Shown here: positions 1 to 10,300 of the stretch, piece by piece
Numbering within the stretch: position 1 is the stretch's first letter
Layout of the letters: each line of letters opens with the position of its first letter
Assembly (NCBI GenBank): GCA_900315315.1
Contig: OMYT01000045.1
Location: 1-38,169 of the forward strand
Origin: an uncultured Eubacteriales bacterium
GTDB taxonomy: Bacteria; Bacillota; Clostridia; Christensenellales; Aristaeellaceae
Length of the DNA stretch: 38,169 bases
Reading direction: 5' to 3'
The notes under the pieces: model-generated
The model's database searches: none
What the model was told of the DNA's origin: nothing
What the model saw: the letters and a program-made list of their open reading frames with translations, nothing else
Made by a program: the position numbers and the translations under genes

Positions 1-1
1 A

Positions 2-2527
2 GCGATTGGCGAAGATACGGCCAACTACGACATCACAATCAATGAAGGCGATCTGACGATCACGAAGCGTCCTGTGACGATCGAAGTGAAGCCGCAGAGT
101 TACGTGTACAATGCGGAAGCCCAGGGTGAAGACGGTCAGACGATCTACGCGACGGAAGAAGAAATCGCGGCGAAGGTCACGACAGACAACCTGATCGAAG
201 GACATCCGCTGACGAGCCTGACGCTGAACGGCCAGGAGACGAGCGTCAAACTGGATGACGAAGGCAATGCGATTGCATACGAAGACGCGATCACAGTGAC
301 CGGCGTAGCGATTGGTGAAGACACAGCCAACTATGACATCACAACCAAGAACGGCGACCTGACGATCACGCTGGCTGATCTGGAAGTCGAGGTCATCGGT
401 AACAATGCTGAGCCGACCTACACTGGCTACGATCAGGAGGTTAAGGGCTACACGATCAACATTCCGGAGGGCGCTACGCTGACGGAAGACGAGATCGTGA
501 AACCTGGCCAGAACACAGTAATCGCGAAGGGCAAGAACGTTGACGGCGGATCCAACACAGACGGAACTTATCCGATGGGCCTGACTGAGGATCAGTTCAG
601 CTCCAAGAACACGAACTACACGGTAACCTTCAAGGTAACGGACGGTTGGCTGAAGATTACACCTGCTGAGCTGAAGATCACCGCGAAGGACCAGATCAAG
701 ACCTACAACGCGGCGCTCCAGGGTGAGAACAAAGCAACCTACACCGCAGACTTCGACGAGAAGGTCACAGTGGACAAACTGCTGGGCGACGATAAACTGA
801 CCAGCATCACACTGGACGGCCAGGAGAAGAACGTCAACCTGGATGCCAACGGGAAGGTAACTGCTTACACCGGCAAGATCGTAGCGAGCGGCGCAGTGAT
901 CGGCAACGCGACCGGAAACTACACGATCACATACGTCAAGGGCAATCTGACGATCAATCCTAAGGCGATCTCGATCACAGCCGACGACAAGACCATGATC
1001 TACGGCAACGCGGAGCCGATCCTGACCGCCACAACGGTTGGACTGGTAGGAACCGATTACATCGCAACTACCCAGACCCGTGTGGCAGGAAAGGATATCG
1101 GCGAGTACACGATCACCACGACCGTGAACGAGGGTCAGGACATCGTCAAGAACTACAAGATCGAGACGCTGCCCGGAACCCTGACGATCAACCGGAGACC
1201 GGTGACGGTCACGGCGGCGGACAAGGGCAAGGTATACGGTGAAGCGGATCCCGCCCTGACGGCGACGGTGGACGGCCTGGCAACAGGTGAAAGCACCGAC
1301 AAGATCAGCTACACGCTGAGCCGCGCAGCAGGCGAGAACGTCGGCGAGTACCTGATCACGCCGAGCGGTGCAGCGGAACAGGGCAACTACGCAGTAGCCT
1401 ACGAGACCGGAACCCTGACGATCGTACCTGAGGATACCGTTGTGGTGACTATCACCGCACACGGCGACTCCTTCAAGTACGACGGCATCGAGAAGGACCT
1501 GAGCGGCTATGACGTGGCGATCAACAACTCGCTGTACACAGAAGCTGACTTCACCTTCACGGGCAGCAGCGAGCTGAAGGGCAAGAACGTCGGAACCTAC
1601 CGCACAAACATGCAGAAGAGCGACTTCGAGAACACGAACGCGAACTTCGAGAACGTGATCTTCGTAGTCAACAACGGTACACTGAACATCACGCCGCGCA
1701 GCATCACGCTGACCAGTGCAGACGGTGAAAAGAAATACGACAGCACTGCGCTGACGAACGATACAGTGACCATCACCGGCGACGGATTTGTGAAAGGCGA
1801 AGGTGTGAACATCACCGTAACCGGACGCCAGACCGCCGTGGGTGAATCCGAGAACACATTCACCTATGCGATGACCAGCGGAACACGCGCAGGCAACTAC
1901 GAGATCACCACAGTGTACGGCAAGCTGAAGGTTACCGAAGCGCCGGCAACGGCGACAGGAGGAACCGGAAACAACGCCGGAACCGAGGAAGAGGAAGTAA
2001 CGTATCACAAGCTGACGATCACCTACCAGTACGAAGACGGAACAGTGATCAAGACGTTCACACAAGACTACATGAGTGGAACCGCTTACTCCGTAACGAG
2101 CGGCAAGGTCGACGGCTATACGCCGGATGTAGCGGTCGTGAAGGGTACGATGGGCAACAACGATGTGAATGTCACGGTTACCTACTCCGAGACGGAGTAC
2201 ACGCTGACAGTGAAGTACGTATCACTGGCCAACGGTACGGAAGTAGCCAAGGCGGTCACGATGAAGCTGAAGGCCGGCGACAACTACACGGTGTTTACAC
2301 CGGCAGTTGAAGGCTACACAGCACAGGCTGACAAGGTGACCGGTGAGATGCCGGACAGCAACCGCACGATCACGGTATTCATGACGCCTGACGGCGCTGA
2401 GCTCGGCGAAGGACTCGGCGGATCGACCGGCAAGGGCGGCGGCTACAACGGCGTCGAGATCGATGACTTCGGAACACCTTTGGGAATCGCTGATACGATC
2501 CTGGGTGGTGGAGAAATCATCGAATAA
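2..2527 (+). CDS. MBG/MucBP repeat surface protein, 5' truncated by window edge
   Basis: The reading frame is open from base 2, so the gene begins before the window and no true start is visible; a GTG at 74 is only an internal valine. The visible part is a tandem array of about 90-residue MBG-type beta domains. Repeated landmarks are a YNAxxQGE start, a TSxTLxGQE middle, and a GNYxIT...GxLTI end. Shorter units near residues 300-450 begin ITADDKTMIYG and VTAADKGKVYG. Two MucBP-like domains follow (YQYEDGTVIKTF and VKYVSLANGTEV). The C-terminus is Gly-rich and ends in an acidic DDFGTPLG...GGGEIIE tail. I see no LPXTG motif and no C-terminal membrane segment, so wall anchoring is not evident. 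Such repeats form extended stalks in secreted adhesins, and adhesion is inferred. The repeats are diverged at DNA level and read cleanly. Confidence 0.85.
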   Translation, partial: AIGEDTANYDITINEGDLTITKRPVTIEVKPQSYVYNAEAQGEDGQTIYATEEEIAAKVTTDNLIEGHPLTSLTLNGQETSVKLDDEGNAIAYEDAITVTGVAIGEDTANYDITTKNGDLTITLADLEVEVIGNNAEPTYTGYDQEVKGYTINIPEGATLTEDEIVKPGQNTVIAKGKNVDGGSNTDGTYPMGLTEDQFSSKNTNYTVTFKVTDGWLKITPAELKITAKDQIKTYNAALQGENKATYTADFDEKVTVDKLLGDDKLTSITLDGQEKNVNLDANGKVTAYTGKIVASGAVIGNATGNYTITYVKGNLTINPKAISITADDKTMIYGNAEPILTATTVGLVGTDYIATTQTRVAGKDIGEYTITTTVNEGQDIVKNYKIETLPGTLTINRRPVTVTAADKGKVYGEADPALTATVDGLATGESTDKISYTLSRAAGENVGEYLITPSGAAEQGNYAVAYETGTLTIVPEDTVVVTITAHGDSFKYDGIEKDLSGYDVAINNSLYTEADFTFTGSSELKGKNVGTYRTNMQKSDFENTNANFENVIFVVNNGTLNITPRSITLTSADGEKKYDSTALTNDTVTITGDGFVKGEGVNITVTGRQTAVGESENTFTYAMTSGTRAGNYEITTVYGKLKVTEAPATATGGTGNNAGTEEEEVTYHKLTITYQYEDGTVIKTFTQDYMSGTAYSVTSGKVDGYTPDVAVVKGTMGNNDVNVTVTYSETEYTLTVKYVSLANGTEVAKAVTMKLKAGDNYTVFTPAVEGYTAQADKVTGEMPDSNRTITVFMTPDGAELGEGLGGSTGKGGGYNGVEIDDFGTPLGIADTILGGGEIIE

Positions 2528-2535
2528 GGGAAGGA

Positions 2536-2638
2536 TTAGGGGGCTTTCCGAGTGCCCAGGGCTTCCGCCCGTTCTCTGCTGAGAAAGAGCCACTGGCTCT
2601 TTCTCCGGGCACGACGAACCCTCCTAAGACCCCTTCGG
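2536..2638 (+). repeat. Long-form pseudoknot-type intergenic element (copy 1)
   Basis: Starts 8 nt after the stop of the surface-protein gene. The outer arms TTAGGGGG and CCCTCCTAA pair with one mismatch. GTGCCC (2572 region) pairs with GGGCAC. Inside is a perfect 11-bp hairpin, GAGAAAGAGCC/GGCTCTTTCTC, with loop ACT (2581-2605). The conserved loop CTTTCCGAG precedes and CCCCTTCGG ends the element, so CCGA can pair with TCGG. It is one of four long copies in the window. Confidence 0.75.
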
Positions 2639-2658
2639 ATCCCAATAGTTAAACAGGA

Positions 2659-2692
2659 GTGGAGGACCAGGCGAGAGTCTGGTCCTCTTTCC
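2659..2692 (+). terminator. Hairpin, possible rho-independent terminator
   Basis: GAGGACCAG (2662-2670) and CTGGTCCTC (2679-2687) form a perfect 9-bp stem around GCGAGAGT, followed by only TTT. GTGG/CCAC could extend the stem. It lies between two pseudoknot-type elements, 130 nt after the surface-protein gene. The short T-tract makes terminator function uncertain. Confidence 0.5.
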
Positions 2693-2695
2693 ACC

Positions 2696-2733
2696 TCAGG
2701 GGGCTTTCCGATCGCCCCCTGAAACCCCTTCGG
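2696..2733 (+). repeat. Pseudoknot-type intergenic element (copy 2, short form)
   Basis: TCAGGGGGC pairs with GCCCCCTGA around the conserved loop TTTCCGATC. CCCCTTCGG follows. The stretch 2528-2862 therefore holds two elements of this family, one hairpin and about 130 nt of AT-richer leader for the next gene. I could not assign a convincing promoter in that leader. Confidence 0.75.
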
Positions 2734-2862
2734 TCGGATACTTACTTTTGGGAGATTTGGGTAGAGCTGCTTTCATAGCATTTTTGCAGGAAATGCGGAA
2801 ATAGATGTAGAAATAGTATAGATACGGAAAAGACTAACCTACCCTCAAGGAGGATGGTACAC

Positions 2863-4758
2863 ATGAAGAGATTTTTAGCGTGGACATTGGTTATTGTATT
2901 GCTGCTGGGGGTTATTCCGGCAGTGGCGGAGGAAGCCGACAAGTATGACAAGCTGACGGTATCGGTGACGACACCATTCAGCGGGAACTTCTTCTCCGAT
3001 GTTCTGGGAGGCAACATTTGTGACCAGGATATACGCAAGCTGATCCACGGATACAATCTGGTTTACTGGGACAACGAGACGGGCAGTTATCAATTCAACC
3101 CAAAGATCGTGAACGCGACGAGCGTGTCCGACGACGGGACGAGCTTTATCCTGGCGATTGCCGAGGAACTGACATACAACGACGGTACCCCGATCACCGC
3201 GAAGGACTACGCGTTCAGCCTGCTACTGCAGGGATCCCCGGAACTGCAGGAGGCAGCCGGGGGCAGAACGGATCTGAAGCGCATCTGGGGCGGACGCGAC
3301 TTTCAGGATGGAAAAACCGACGAAGTAAAAGGCATCCGGATCCTGGGCGATCATCAGTTCGCACTGACGATTGACCCGGAATATGTGCCTTATTTCTACC
3401 AGCTGAAAGCACTGGACGTATCCCCGCTGCCGATCTCTGTGATCGCGCCTGACTGCGAAGTGAGAGACAACGGGCAGGGCGCCTATATCGACGGCGATTT
3501 TACGGCGGAAGTGCTGGAAGAGACGCTGCTGGACCCGCTGAGCGGATACATGAGCCACCCGACAGTGACCAGCGGTCCCTACCAGATAACAAACTATGAT
3601 GAAAAAACGGTGCAACTTGAGCTGAATCCGAACTATGAAGGCGATGAGCATGGCGTGGTCCCTTCAATTCCGCACATCATTATCCAGGTGAGTGATCCGG
3701 ATAAGGTCATTGCAGACCTGGCGGGCGGAAAGACGGACCTGGTGGTCAGGTGCGTACGGTCGGAACAAATTATGGCTGGGATGCAGCTGGCGGCGACCGA
3801 CGACTTCGCCATGAAGGCTTACAGCCGGAACGGACTGAGCTTCATCAGCTTCTGCGCGGAGAAGGGCGCCACCTCAGACCCCGCCGTGCGCCGTGCACTG
3901 GCGATGTGCATCGACAGAGCGACACTGACAGAGCAGTACGCCGGGCAGTTCGGCCTGGCGGTCGACGGGCTTTACGGAATCGGCCAGTGGATGTACCTGA
4001 TGGCAAATGGGACGATGGTGCCGGAAGAAGGAGCCGAGGAAGAATGGGCCGACCTGAAGCTGGACGTCATTCCGAAATATGAATTTGATCCGCAGGCGGC
4101 GGCGAAGCTGCTGGAAGAAAACGGATGGGAAATGGACCGCGACGGCGTGCTGAGCAAGGCGATCGACGGAAAGGACGTTCACCTGCGCCTGAAGCTGATC
4201 TATCCGGAAGGGAACGGCGTGGGTCTCCTGCTGGAGCAGGTGTTTATCCCTTACCTGAACGAAGCCGGCATCGAACTGGAAACCGAAGCGATGCCGATGC
4301 CGGACCTGCTGAAGAAATACTACAAGCAGGAAGAACGGGACTGCGACATGATCCTGGTGGGAACCAACTTCGGCGACGTATACGACCCATCGGGGGAGTA
4401 CGACGACAACGGTACAAGCTACCTGACCGGAATCACAGATCCCGAGCTGCGGGAGCTGGCCATCAGCCTGCGCAGCACGGAACCCGGCAACGCGACAGAA
4501 TTCTGCCGGCGGTGGCTGGCATACCAGGCCAAACTGGCGGAGGTCGTGACGACCATACCGCTGTACAGCGACGCATACCTCGACTTCCATATTTCCGCAC
4601 TGCAGCAGTATGAACCGGGAGCGAGCGGAAGCTGGGCGACCGCCGTCACGGGTGCTATTTTGAGCGACTTTGTGCCTGAGGAAGAGCCGGAGGAAGAAGC
4701 CGGAGACGACTTCGAACTGGAAGGCGAAGGGCTCGAGGACCTGGAGGAACTTGAATGA
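2863..4758 (+). CDS. ABC transporter substrate-binding protein, family 5 (peptide type)
   Basis: Extracytoplasmic binding protein of the SBP_bac_5 (DppA/OppA-like) family, 631 aa. The start is the ATG at 2863, 9 nt after AAGGAGG; an ATG at 2854 overlaps that ribosome site and is rejected. A signal peptide (MKRFLAWTLVIVLLLGVIPAVA, residues 1-22, split here for description) fits signal peptidase I cleavage after AVA. There is no lipobox cysteine, which is unusual for a Gram-positive binding protein that must stay at the membrane. Family-like segments include LTYNDGTPITAKDYAFSL, SGPYQITNYDEKTVQLELN, and DPAVRRALAMCIDRATL. The C-terminus is a strikingly acidic tail (Glu/Asp-rich, last 28 residues). 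No permease or ATPase gene is adjacent. The stop codon overlaps the start of the downstream sensor/GGDEF gene by 4 nt (ATGA), so the two are translationally coupled. The ligand is unknown. Confidence 0.88.
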   Translation: MKRFLAWTLVIVLLLGVIPAVAEEADKYDKLTVSVTTPFSGNFFSDVLGGNICDQDIRKLIHGYNLVYWDNETGSYQFNPKIVNATSVSDDGTSFILAIAEELTYNDGTPITAKDYAFSLLLQGSPELQEAAGGRTDLKRIWGGRDFQDGKTDEVKGIRILGDHQFALTIDPEYVPYFYQLKALDVSPLPISVIAPDCEVRDNGQGAYIDGDFTAEVLEETLLDPLSGYMSHPTVTSGPYQITNYDEKTVQLELNPNYEGDEHGVVPSIPHIIIQVSDPDKVIADLAGGKTDLVVRCVRSEQIMAGMQLAATDDFAMKAYSRNGLSFISFCAEKGATSDPAVRRALAMCIDRATLTEQYAGQFGLAVDGLYGIGQWMYLMANGTMVPEEGAEEEWADLKLDVIPKYEFDPQAAAKLLEENGWEMDRDGVLSKAIDGKDVHLRLKLIYPEGNGVGLLLEQVFIPYLNEAGIELETEAMPMPDLLKKYYKQEERDCDMILVGTNFGDVYDPSGEYDDNGTSYLTGITDPELRELAISLRSTEPGNATEFCRRWLAYQAKLAEVVTTIPLYSDAYLDFHISALQQYEPGASGSWATAVTGAILSDFVPEEEPEEEAGDDFELEGEGLEDLEELE

Positions 4759-6680
4759 TCAACGGAAAACGCAGAACGATCGGCGTTTTCATGTGCAAGG
4801 CTTATTCCACGTTTGACAGCGCCGTGTTTCTCAGACTGGAAGAAGAGGCCAGAAGATTCAACTACGACATTATCATCTTTACAACTGTTGGCTATTTCGC
4901 GAGCCAGAACGACTACGACAGTCAGGAGCTGGGCATGTTTGCCTTTGCCCCGATGGAAGAGCTGGACGGGATCATCATCGTCCCGGATACGTATGAAATC
5001 CCGGGATTCCGGGAAAAACTGTTTGAGGAGATCCGGAGCAGGGCGCACTGTCCGGTGATCGCGATCCGCCACTACAGCGACGAGATCGACTGTGTCTATA
5101 CGGACCAGGGGAAGGCGCTGCGGCCGATGCTGCAGCACCTGATCAACCATCACAGGCTGAGGCGGATCGGCTTTCTGGCAGGATACAAGGGGCATCCGGA
5201 CAGCGAGCTGCGGCTGAACGTCTACCGGGAAGAGATGGCGGCGAACGGGATGATGGTGGACGAAGAAAAGGACATATGCCACGGGAACATGTGGCTGGAC
5301 TGCGGGGAGGCGGCATACCGGTTCTTTTTCTCTGATCCGGCGCGGCAGCTGGAGGCGATCGTCTGCGCGAACGACTATATGGCGGTCGGCCTGATGCGCA
5401 CGCTGGCGGAGCGCGGCATCGCGGTACCGAAGGACGTGATTGTGACAGGATTTGACAATGTGCCCACGGTGGCCATCTCGGTGCCGACGCTGACAACGGT
5501 GGAACAGGACTTCGGCCGGATGACCACCATCGCGATGGAGGAACTGGACCGGCAGATCCGGGAAGGCAAACAAAAAACGGACAGGAAAAACTTCAAAGCA
5601 GGCATGGCAGGGAAGATGGTCTGCGGCGAGAGCTGCGGATGCGGACGACGCGGGGAAGACTATTATGTTGAGCTGAGCGATTCGCGGAACCGGATGGTGG
5701 ACAGCATGAACGTGAGAGAGGTCGCGATGACCTACCTGACAATCGAGCTGAGCGCCTGCGACGACCTGAAAGACCTGCATGAGGTGCTGGTCCGGAAGAC
5801 GGACGACACACCAATGCTGCGGGACTATTACCTGTGCCTGTTTGAAAAGGGAAAGAACGAGAACGGGGAGCCGGTGTTCGCCGAGGAACTGACGGAGAAG
5901 ACGTGCCTGGTTCACGCGATGCGGGACAGGCAGGACCACGGGATGCCGATGATCACGTTTGACCGGAGCAGGCTGCTGCCGGAGATGGCGGAGCGGGCGG
6001 ACGAAGCGCAGGTATTCTACCTGATGCTGCTGCACCAGAAGGAGCAGTTCTACGGATACGCGATGTTCCACTACAACAAGGGGGAGATTCCGTCGACCTT
6101 CTTCCAGCACTGGAACGTGATCCTTTCCGGGGCGCTGAGCAACATGCACAAGCGGAACGAACTGATGGCCCTGTACGAGGAGCGGCGGCTGAGCAGCATC
6201 ACGGACGTGATGACCAGGCTGCTGAACCGGAGAGGGCTGGAGGAACAGCTGGCGCCGATCTGGCAGCGGCTGTGCAACGACCAGGAATCGGTCGCGTTTG
6301 TGTGCTTCGATCTGGACCACCTGAAGCAGATCAACGATCATTTCGGACACCAGGCCGGAGACTTCGCCATCCGGCTGACGGCCAACGCCATCCGGAAGGC
6401 CGCGCCAAAGGACGCGATTGTGGCGCGCATGGGCGGGGACGAGTTTCTGGCGGTACTGCCGGAAGCCAGCCAGGCGGGGGCGGACCGGTTTATTGCGGAA
6501 TTCAACAGGCAGATTGAGCTGCTGAACAGGGAAGAGGACCGCGCCTTCCGCGTGGAGGCAAGCTGCGGCGCGGTGGTATTCAGGCTGGATACGCTTTCCA
6601 CCATCGAAAGGTGCATCCGGAAAAGCGACGAGGAGATGTACCGGAAGAAGGAAGAGCGGCACGCCGGGCGGACGGAATGA
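4755..6680 (+). CDS. Periplasmic-binding-like sensor fused to GGDEF diguanylate cyclase
   Basis: The 641-aa protein joins a LacI/GalR-type sugar-binding fold (residues about 5-280) to a helical linker and a C-terminal GGDEF domain (about 475-635). The sensor has no helix-turn-helix, no signal peptide and no membrane segment, so it should act in the cytoplasm. Sensor landmarks are RTIGVFMCKAYSTFDS, RRIGFLAGYKGHPDS, AIVCANDYMAVGLMRTL and DVIVTGFDNVPTVA. The cyclase has the D-x-LT-like entry ITDVMTRLLNRRG and an intact MGGDEF near residue 560, so it should make cyclic di-GMP from GTP. The usual inhibitory RxxD site upstream of GGDEF is missing. Coupled by a 4-nt overlap to the upstream substrate-binding protein, it plausibly reports nutrient state; that link is inferred. 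A 747-aa antisense open frame here is only a shadow of GC-rich codons. Confidence 0.92.
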   Translation: MINGKRRTIGVFMCKAYSTFDSAVFLRLEEEARRFNYDIIIFTTVGYFASQNDYDSQELGMFAFAPMEELDGIIIVPDTYEIPGFREKLFEEIRSRAHCPVIAIRHYSDEIDCVYTDQGKALRPMLQHLINHHRLRRIGFLAGYKGHPDSELRLNVYREEMAANGMMVDEEKDICHGNMWLDCGEAAYRFFFSDPARQLEAIVCANDYMAVGLMRTLAERGIAVPKDVIVTGFDNVPTVAISVPTLTTVEQDFGRMTTIAMEELDRQIREGKQKTDRKNFKAGMAGKMVCGESCGCGRRGEDYYVELSDSRNRMVDSMNVREVAMTYLTIELSACDDLKDLHEVLVRKTDDTPMLRDYYLCLFEKGKNENGEPVFAEELTEKTCLVHAMRDRQDHGMPMITFDRSRLLPEMAERADEAQVFYLMLLHQKEQFYGYAMFHYNKGEIPSTFFQHWNVILSGALSNMHKRNELMALYEERRLSSITDVMTRLLNRRGLEEQLAPIWQRLCNDQESVAFVCFDLDHLKQINDHFGHQAGDFAIRLTANAIRKAAPKDAIVARMGGDEFLAVLPEASQAGADRFIAEFNRQIELLNREEDRAFRVEASCGAVVFRLDTLSTIERCIRKSDEEMYRKKEERHAGRTE

Positions 6681-6690
6681 GGAGAAGAAG

Positions 6691-7161
6691 ATGAAAAGAG
6701 CAGTCGGATTGCTGGTGTGCCTGATGATGCTTTTCGGGTGCGCAGCGGCGGAGCGGAGCGTGGAACTGCCGAACAGCCGGTATGTGATTGAAATTCCGGA
6801 CTGGATGCGCTACAGCGACGCGGAAGAGGAAGAAGAATATAACGGCGTGGAAGCCTATGTTTCCGAAATGCTGGAGATCGACTATACGTCCTATCCCAGG
6901 GCGACGCTGATCGGCGCCGGAGCAGCGGGATCACTGCGGGAGGTGGCGGAGGAGAGCGCCGCGAAAGGGAACGAGGTGGAACTCCGGAAGATCAACGGGA
7001 TTGAAATGCTGTGCTTCCGGACGATGGATGAGAGTGACAAGGCGCCGTGCATCGGGTATGTGTTTGAGGACGGGGATTGGCTGGTGGAGTTGGATTTCTG
7101 GTATTCGACCGAGGAGGCGGCTAATCTGACGACGCAGATTATTTCGTCAATTCACGAATAA
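6691..7161 (+). CDS. Small exported hypothetical protein
   Basis: The 156-aa protein starts at an ATG 10 nt after the previous stop, preceded by GAGGAGAAG. Its N-terminus is a clear export signal, with MKRAVGLLVCLMML followed by FGCAAAE. The cysteine at residue 17 could be a lipobox, although phenylalanine at -2 is atypical. Cleavage after AAA is the alternative. The mature part opens with VELPNSRYVIEIPDWM and an acidic EEEEE stretch and ends with a predicted amphipathic ISSIHE. I do not recognise a named family. Its position makes it the third gene of the substrate-binding/GGDEF operon, so it may be an extracytoplasmic partner. No terminator with a T-run follows; two pseudoknot-type elements do. 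Confidence 0.75.
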   Translation: MKRAVGLLVCLMMLFGCAAAERSVELPNSRYVIEIPDWMRYSDAEEEEEYNGVEAYVSEMLEIDYTSYPRATLIGAGAAGSLREVAEESAAKGNEVELRKINGIEMLCFRTMDESDKAPCIGYVFEDGDWLVELDFWYSTEEAANLTTQIISSIHE

Positions 7162-7165
7162 GAAT

Positions 7166-7257
7166 TTGGGGGGCTTTCCGATCGCCCCCCAAGCCCCCTT
7201 CGGGGATTTCGCGTCTGCGGACGCGACCAGGGCTTTCCGATCGCCCTGGACCTTCGG
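7166..7257 (+). repeat. Two tandem pseudoknot-type elements (copies 3a, 3b)
   Basis: Copy 3a (7166-7203) has stem TTGGGGGGC/GCCCCCCAA and tail CCCCCTTCGG. Copy 3b (7204-7257) has an extra upstream hairpin CGCGTC-TGCG-GACGCG (7210-7225), then CCAGGGC/GCCCTGG and tail ACCTTCGG. Both keep the loop TTTCCGATC. They sit between the stop of the small exported gene and the dnaE promoter. Confidence 0.75.
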
Positions 7258-7292
7258 CCGGTTGCCATGAATTATGCTATTTGGCGATCGGC

Positions 7293-7321
7293 TTTTTAGT
7301 GCGCGGAAAATATGGTATAAT
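7293..7321 (+). promoter_or_regulatory. Promoter of dnaE
   Basis: TATAAT at 7316-7321 is preceded by TGG, giving an extended -10. A weak TTTTTA -35 lies 17 nt upstream (7293-7298). Transcription would start near 7328, about 38 nt before the dnaE ATG. Confidence 0.65.
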
Positions 7322-7365
7322 TATAAGGATAAGGGGTTCTAACCCCATCGGGTGAGGTTGATGAA

Positions 7366-10300
7366 ATGAGTTTTACGCATCTGCATCTGCATACGGAGTA
7401 CAGCCTGCTGGACGGGGCTTGCCGGATTTCCTCTCTGGTGGAACGGCTGAAGGCCCTGGGCATGGATTCGTGCGCCATTACGGACCACGGGGTGCTTTAC
7501 GGCGCGATCGACTTCTATACGGCGATGAAGGATGCGGGGATCAAACCGATCATCGGGTGCGAAGCCTATGTATGCCGGGACCGGACAGACAAATCATTCG
7601 CAGGGCGGGAGAACAGCCATCTGATCCTTTTATGCGAGAACAACACGGGATACCAGAACCTGATGTACCTGATCAGCGAGGGATTCCTGACGGGATATTA
7701 TTACCGGCCGCGGATCGACTACAACCTGATCCGGGAGCACCACGAAGGGCTGATCTGCCTGAGCGCGTGCCTGAGCGGGGACTTGCCGAAGATGCTGCTG
7801 AACGGACAGGACGAGAGCGCCCACGCCTATGTGCGGGAGATGCAGGAGATCTTCGGGGAAAAGAATTTCTATATCGAGATCATGGATCACAACCTGCGGG
7901 AGGAGAAGACGGTCCTGCCGAGGCTGATCGCGCTGGCACGGGAAATGAACGTGCCGCTGGTGGCGACGAACGACTGCCACTACCTGGAGAAGAAGGACGC
8001 GCACGCCCAGGAAGTGCTGATGTGCATCCAGACGGGGAAGACGCTGGCGGATGAGCAGCGGATGCGCATGGAAACCAGCGAACTCTATGTGAAAAGCGAA
8101 GAAGAGATGCGGGCTGTGTTCCGGCAGGTACCGGACGCGATCGACCGGACGCAGGAGATCGCGGCGCGGTGCAACGTGGAATTCGAATTCGGCGTGACAC
8201 GGCTGCCGCACTACCCGGTGCCGGAAGGGGAGACGGCGAGCAGCATGCTGCGCCGCCTGTGCGGCGAGGGGATGGCGCGGCTGTATCCGGAAGCGGGGCC
8301 GGAGGACGAGCCCTACAAGCGGCTGGAGTATGAGCTGAGCACGATCGAACACATGGGCTATGTGGATTATTTCCTGATCGTATGGGATTTCATTCACTAT
8401 GCGAAGAGCCACGGGATCATGGTGGGGCCGGGGCGCGGGAGCGGAGCGGGCTCCATCGTGGCCTATTCCCTGGGAATCACGATGCTGGATCCGCTGAAAT
8501 ACCAGCTGCTGTTTGAACGATTCCTGAACCCGGAGCGGGTGACGATGCCGGATATCGACGTGGACTTCTGCTACGAACGGCGGCAGGAGGTCATCGACTA
8601 CGTGGCGCGGAAATACGGGGCGGACCACGTGAGCCAGATCATCACCTTCGGCACGATGGCGGCGAAGGGCGTGGTGCGCGACGTGGGCCGGGTACTCGGG
8701 ATGAGCTATCAGGAGACGGACGCGGTGGCCAAGGCGATCCCGTTCGACCTGGGGATGACGCTGAACAAGGCACTGAACCTTTCCCCGATGCTGAAGGAAA
8801 TGTACGACGGACAGCCGCGGGTGAAGGAACTGATCGACACGGCGCTGACGCTGGAGGGAATGCCGCGGCACGCCTCCACGCACGCGGCGGGCGTGCTGAT
8901 CACCGGAAAGCCGGTGGTCGAGTTTGTGCCGCTGCAGCGGAACGACGAAGTGATCACGACCCAGTATCCGATGGGAACGATCGAGCGGCTGGGCCTGCTG
9001 AAGATGGACTTTCTGGGGCTGCGGACGCTGACGGTGATCCGTGATACGCTGGACATGATGCGGGAGACCGGAGTGGACATGAAGCCGGAGGAGATCCCGC
9101 TGGACGACCCGCAGGTGTACGAGATGATCAGCCGCGGGGACACGGACGGCGTGTTCCAGATGGAAGGCGCGGGGATGACGGGCTTCCTGACGGCGATGAA
9201 GCCGGCCTGCTTTGAGGACATCATCGCGGCGATTTCCCTGTACCGGCCGGGACCGATGGAGTCCATTCCGCGGTACATCGCGGGGAAACAGGATCCGTCA
9301 AGCGTAAAGTACAAGACGGAGAAGCTGCGGCCGATCCTGGACGTGACGTACGGGTGCATGGTATATCAGGAGCAGGTGATGCAGATCGTGCGCGACCTGG
9401 CCGGATACAGCTACGGGCGGAGCGACCTGGTGCGGCGCGCGATGGCGAAGAAAAAGCACAAGGTGATGGAGGACGAACGCCGGATCTTTGTGCACGGGCT
9501 GGTGAACGAGCAGGGCGAGGTGACGGTACCGGGGTGCGTGCGCAACGGGGTGCCGGAAAACGTGGCCAACGAGATCTACGACGAGATGATCGCCTTCGCG
9601 AGCTACGCGTTCAACAAATCCCACGCGGCGGCATACGGCGTGGTCGCCATGCAGACGGCATGGCTGAAGAGGTATTACCCGGTGCAGTTCATGGCGGCGA
9701 TGCTGAACAGCGTATACGGCAACACGGGGAAGATCGCCGGATATATCCAGTACTGCCGGGGCCGGGGGATCCCGGTGATGCCGCCGAACATCAACCGAAG
9801 CCGCTGGAAGTTCACGGTGGACAAGAACGACGAGGGGAAGGACGGGATCCTGTTCGGCCTGGGCGCGATCAAGAGCGTCGGGGAGAACGCGGTGGCCTCG
9901 ATCATCCGGGAGCGGGAAGCCAGCGGACCGTACCGGGATATCTTTGACTTCTGCCGGCGGATCGATCCGACGGAATGCAACAAGCGGGTTGTGGAGAACA
10001 TGATCCGGGCCGGGGCATACGACACCCTCGGCGCAAACCGGCCGCAGATGCTGGCCGTGTATGAAGCCGCCATGGACGCCAACCAGGCGGAGAAGAAAAA
10101 GAACGTGAGCGGGCAGGTGAGCCTGTTCGACATGTTCGGCGGGGATGACGGGAAACCCTTGTTCGAAGCGGAAATGCGGCTGCCGGACCTGCCGGACTGT
10201 CCGGCAAGGGAAAAGCTGAACATGGAGAAGGATGCGGCCGGCGTGTATATGACCGGGCACCCGCTGGACGACTACCGGGAGGTGCTGAAGAGCCTGAACT

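Noticed and set aside
4419-6662. 747-codon open frame on the minus strand opposite the GGDEF gene
   Set aside because: It is antisense to two well-supported genes, has His/Arg/Pro-rich low-information composition, lacks a ribosome site, and shows no recognisable domain. It reflects GC-rich codon bias of the coding strand.
7284-7296. GGCGATCGG near the dnaE promoter as a reversed pseudoknot element
   Set aside because: Only the self-complementary CGATCG core matches. No stem arms or CCGAAGG tail are present, so it does not break the single-orientation pattern.
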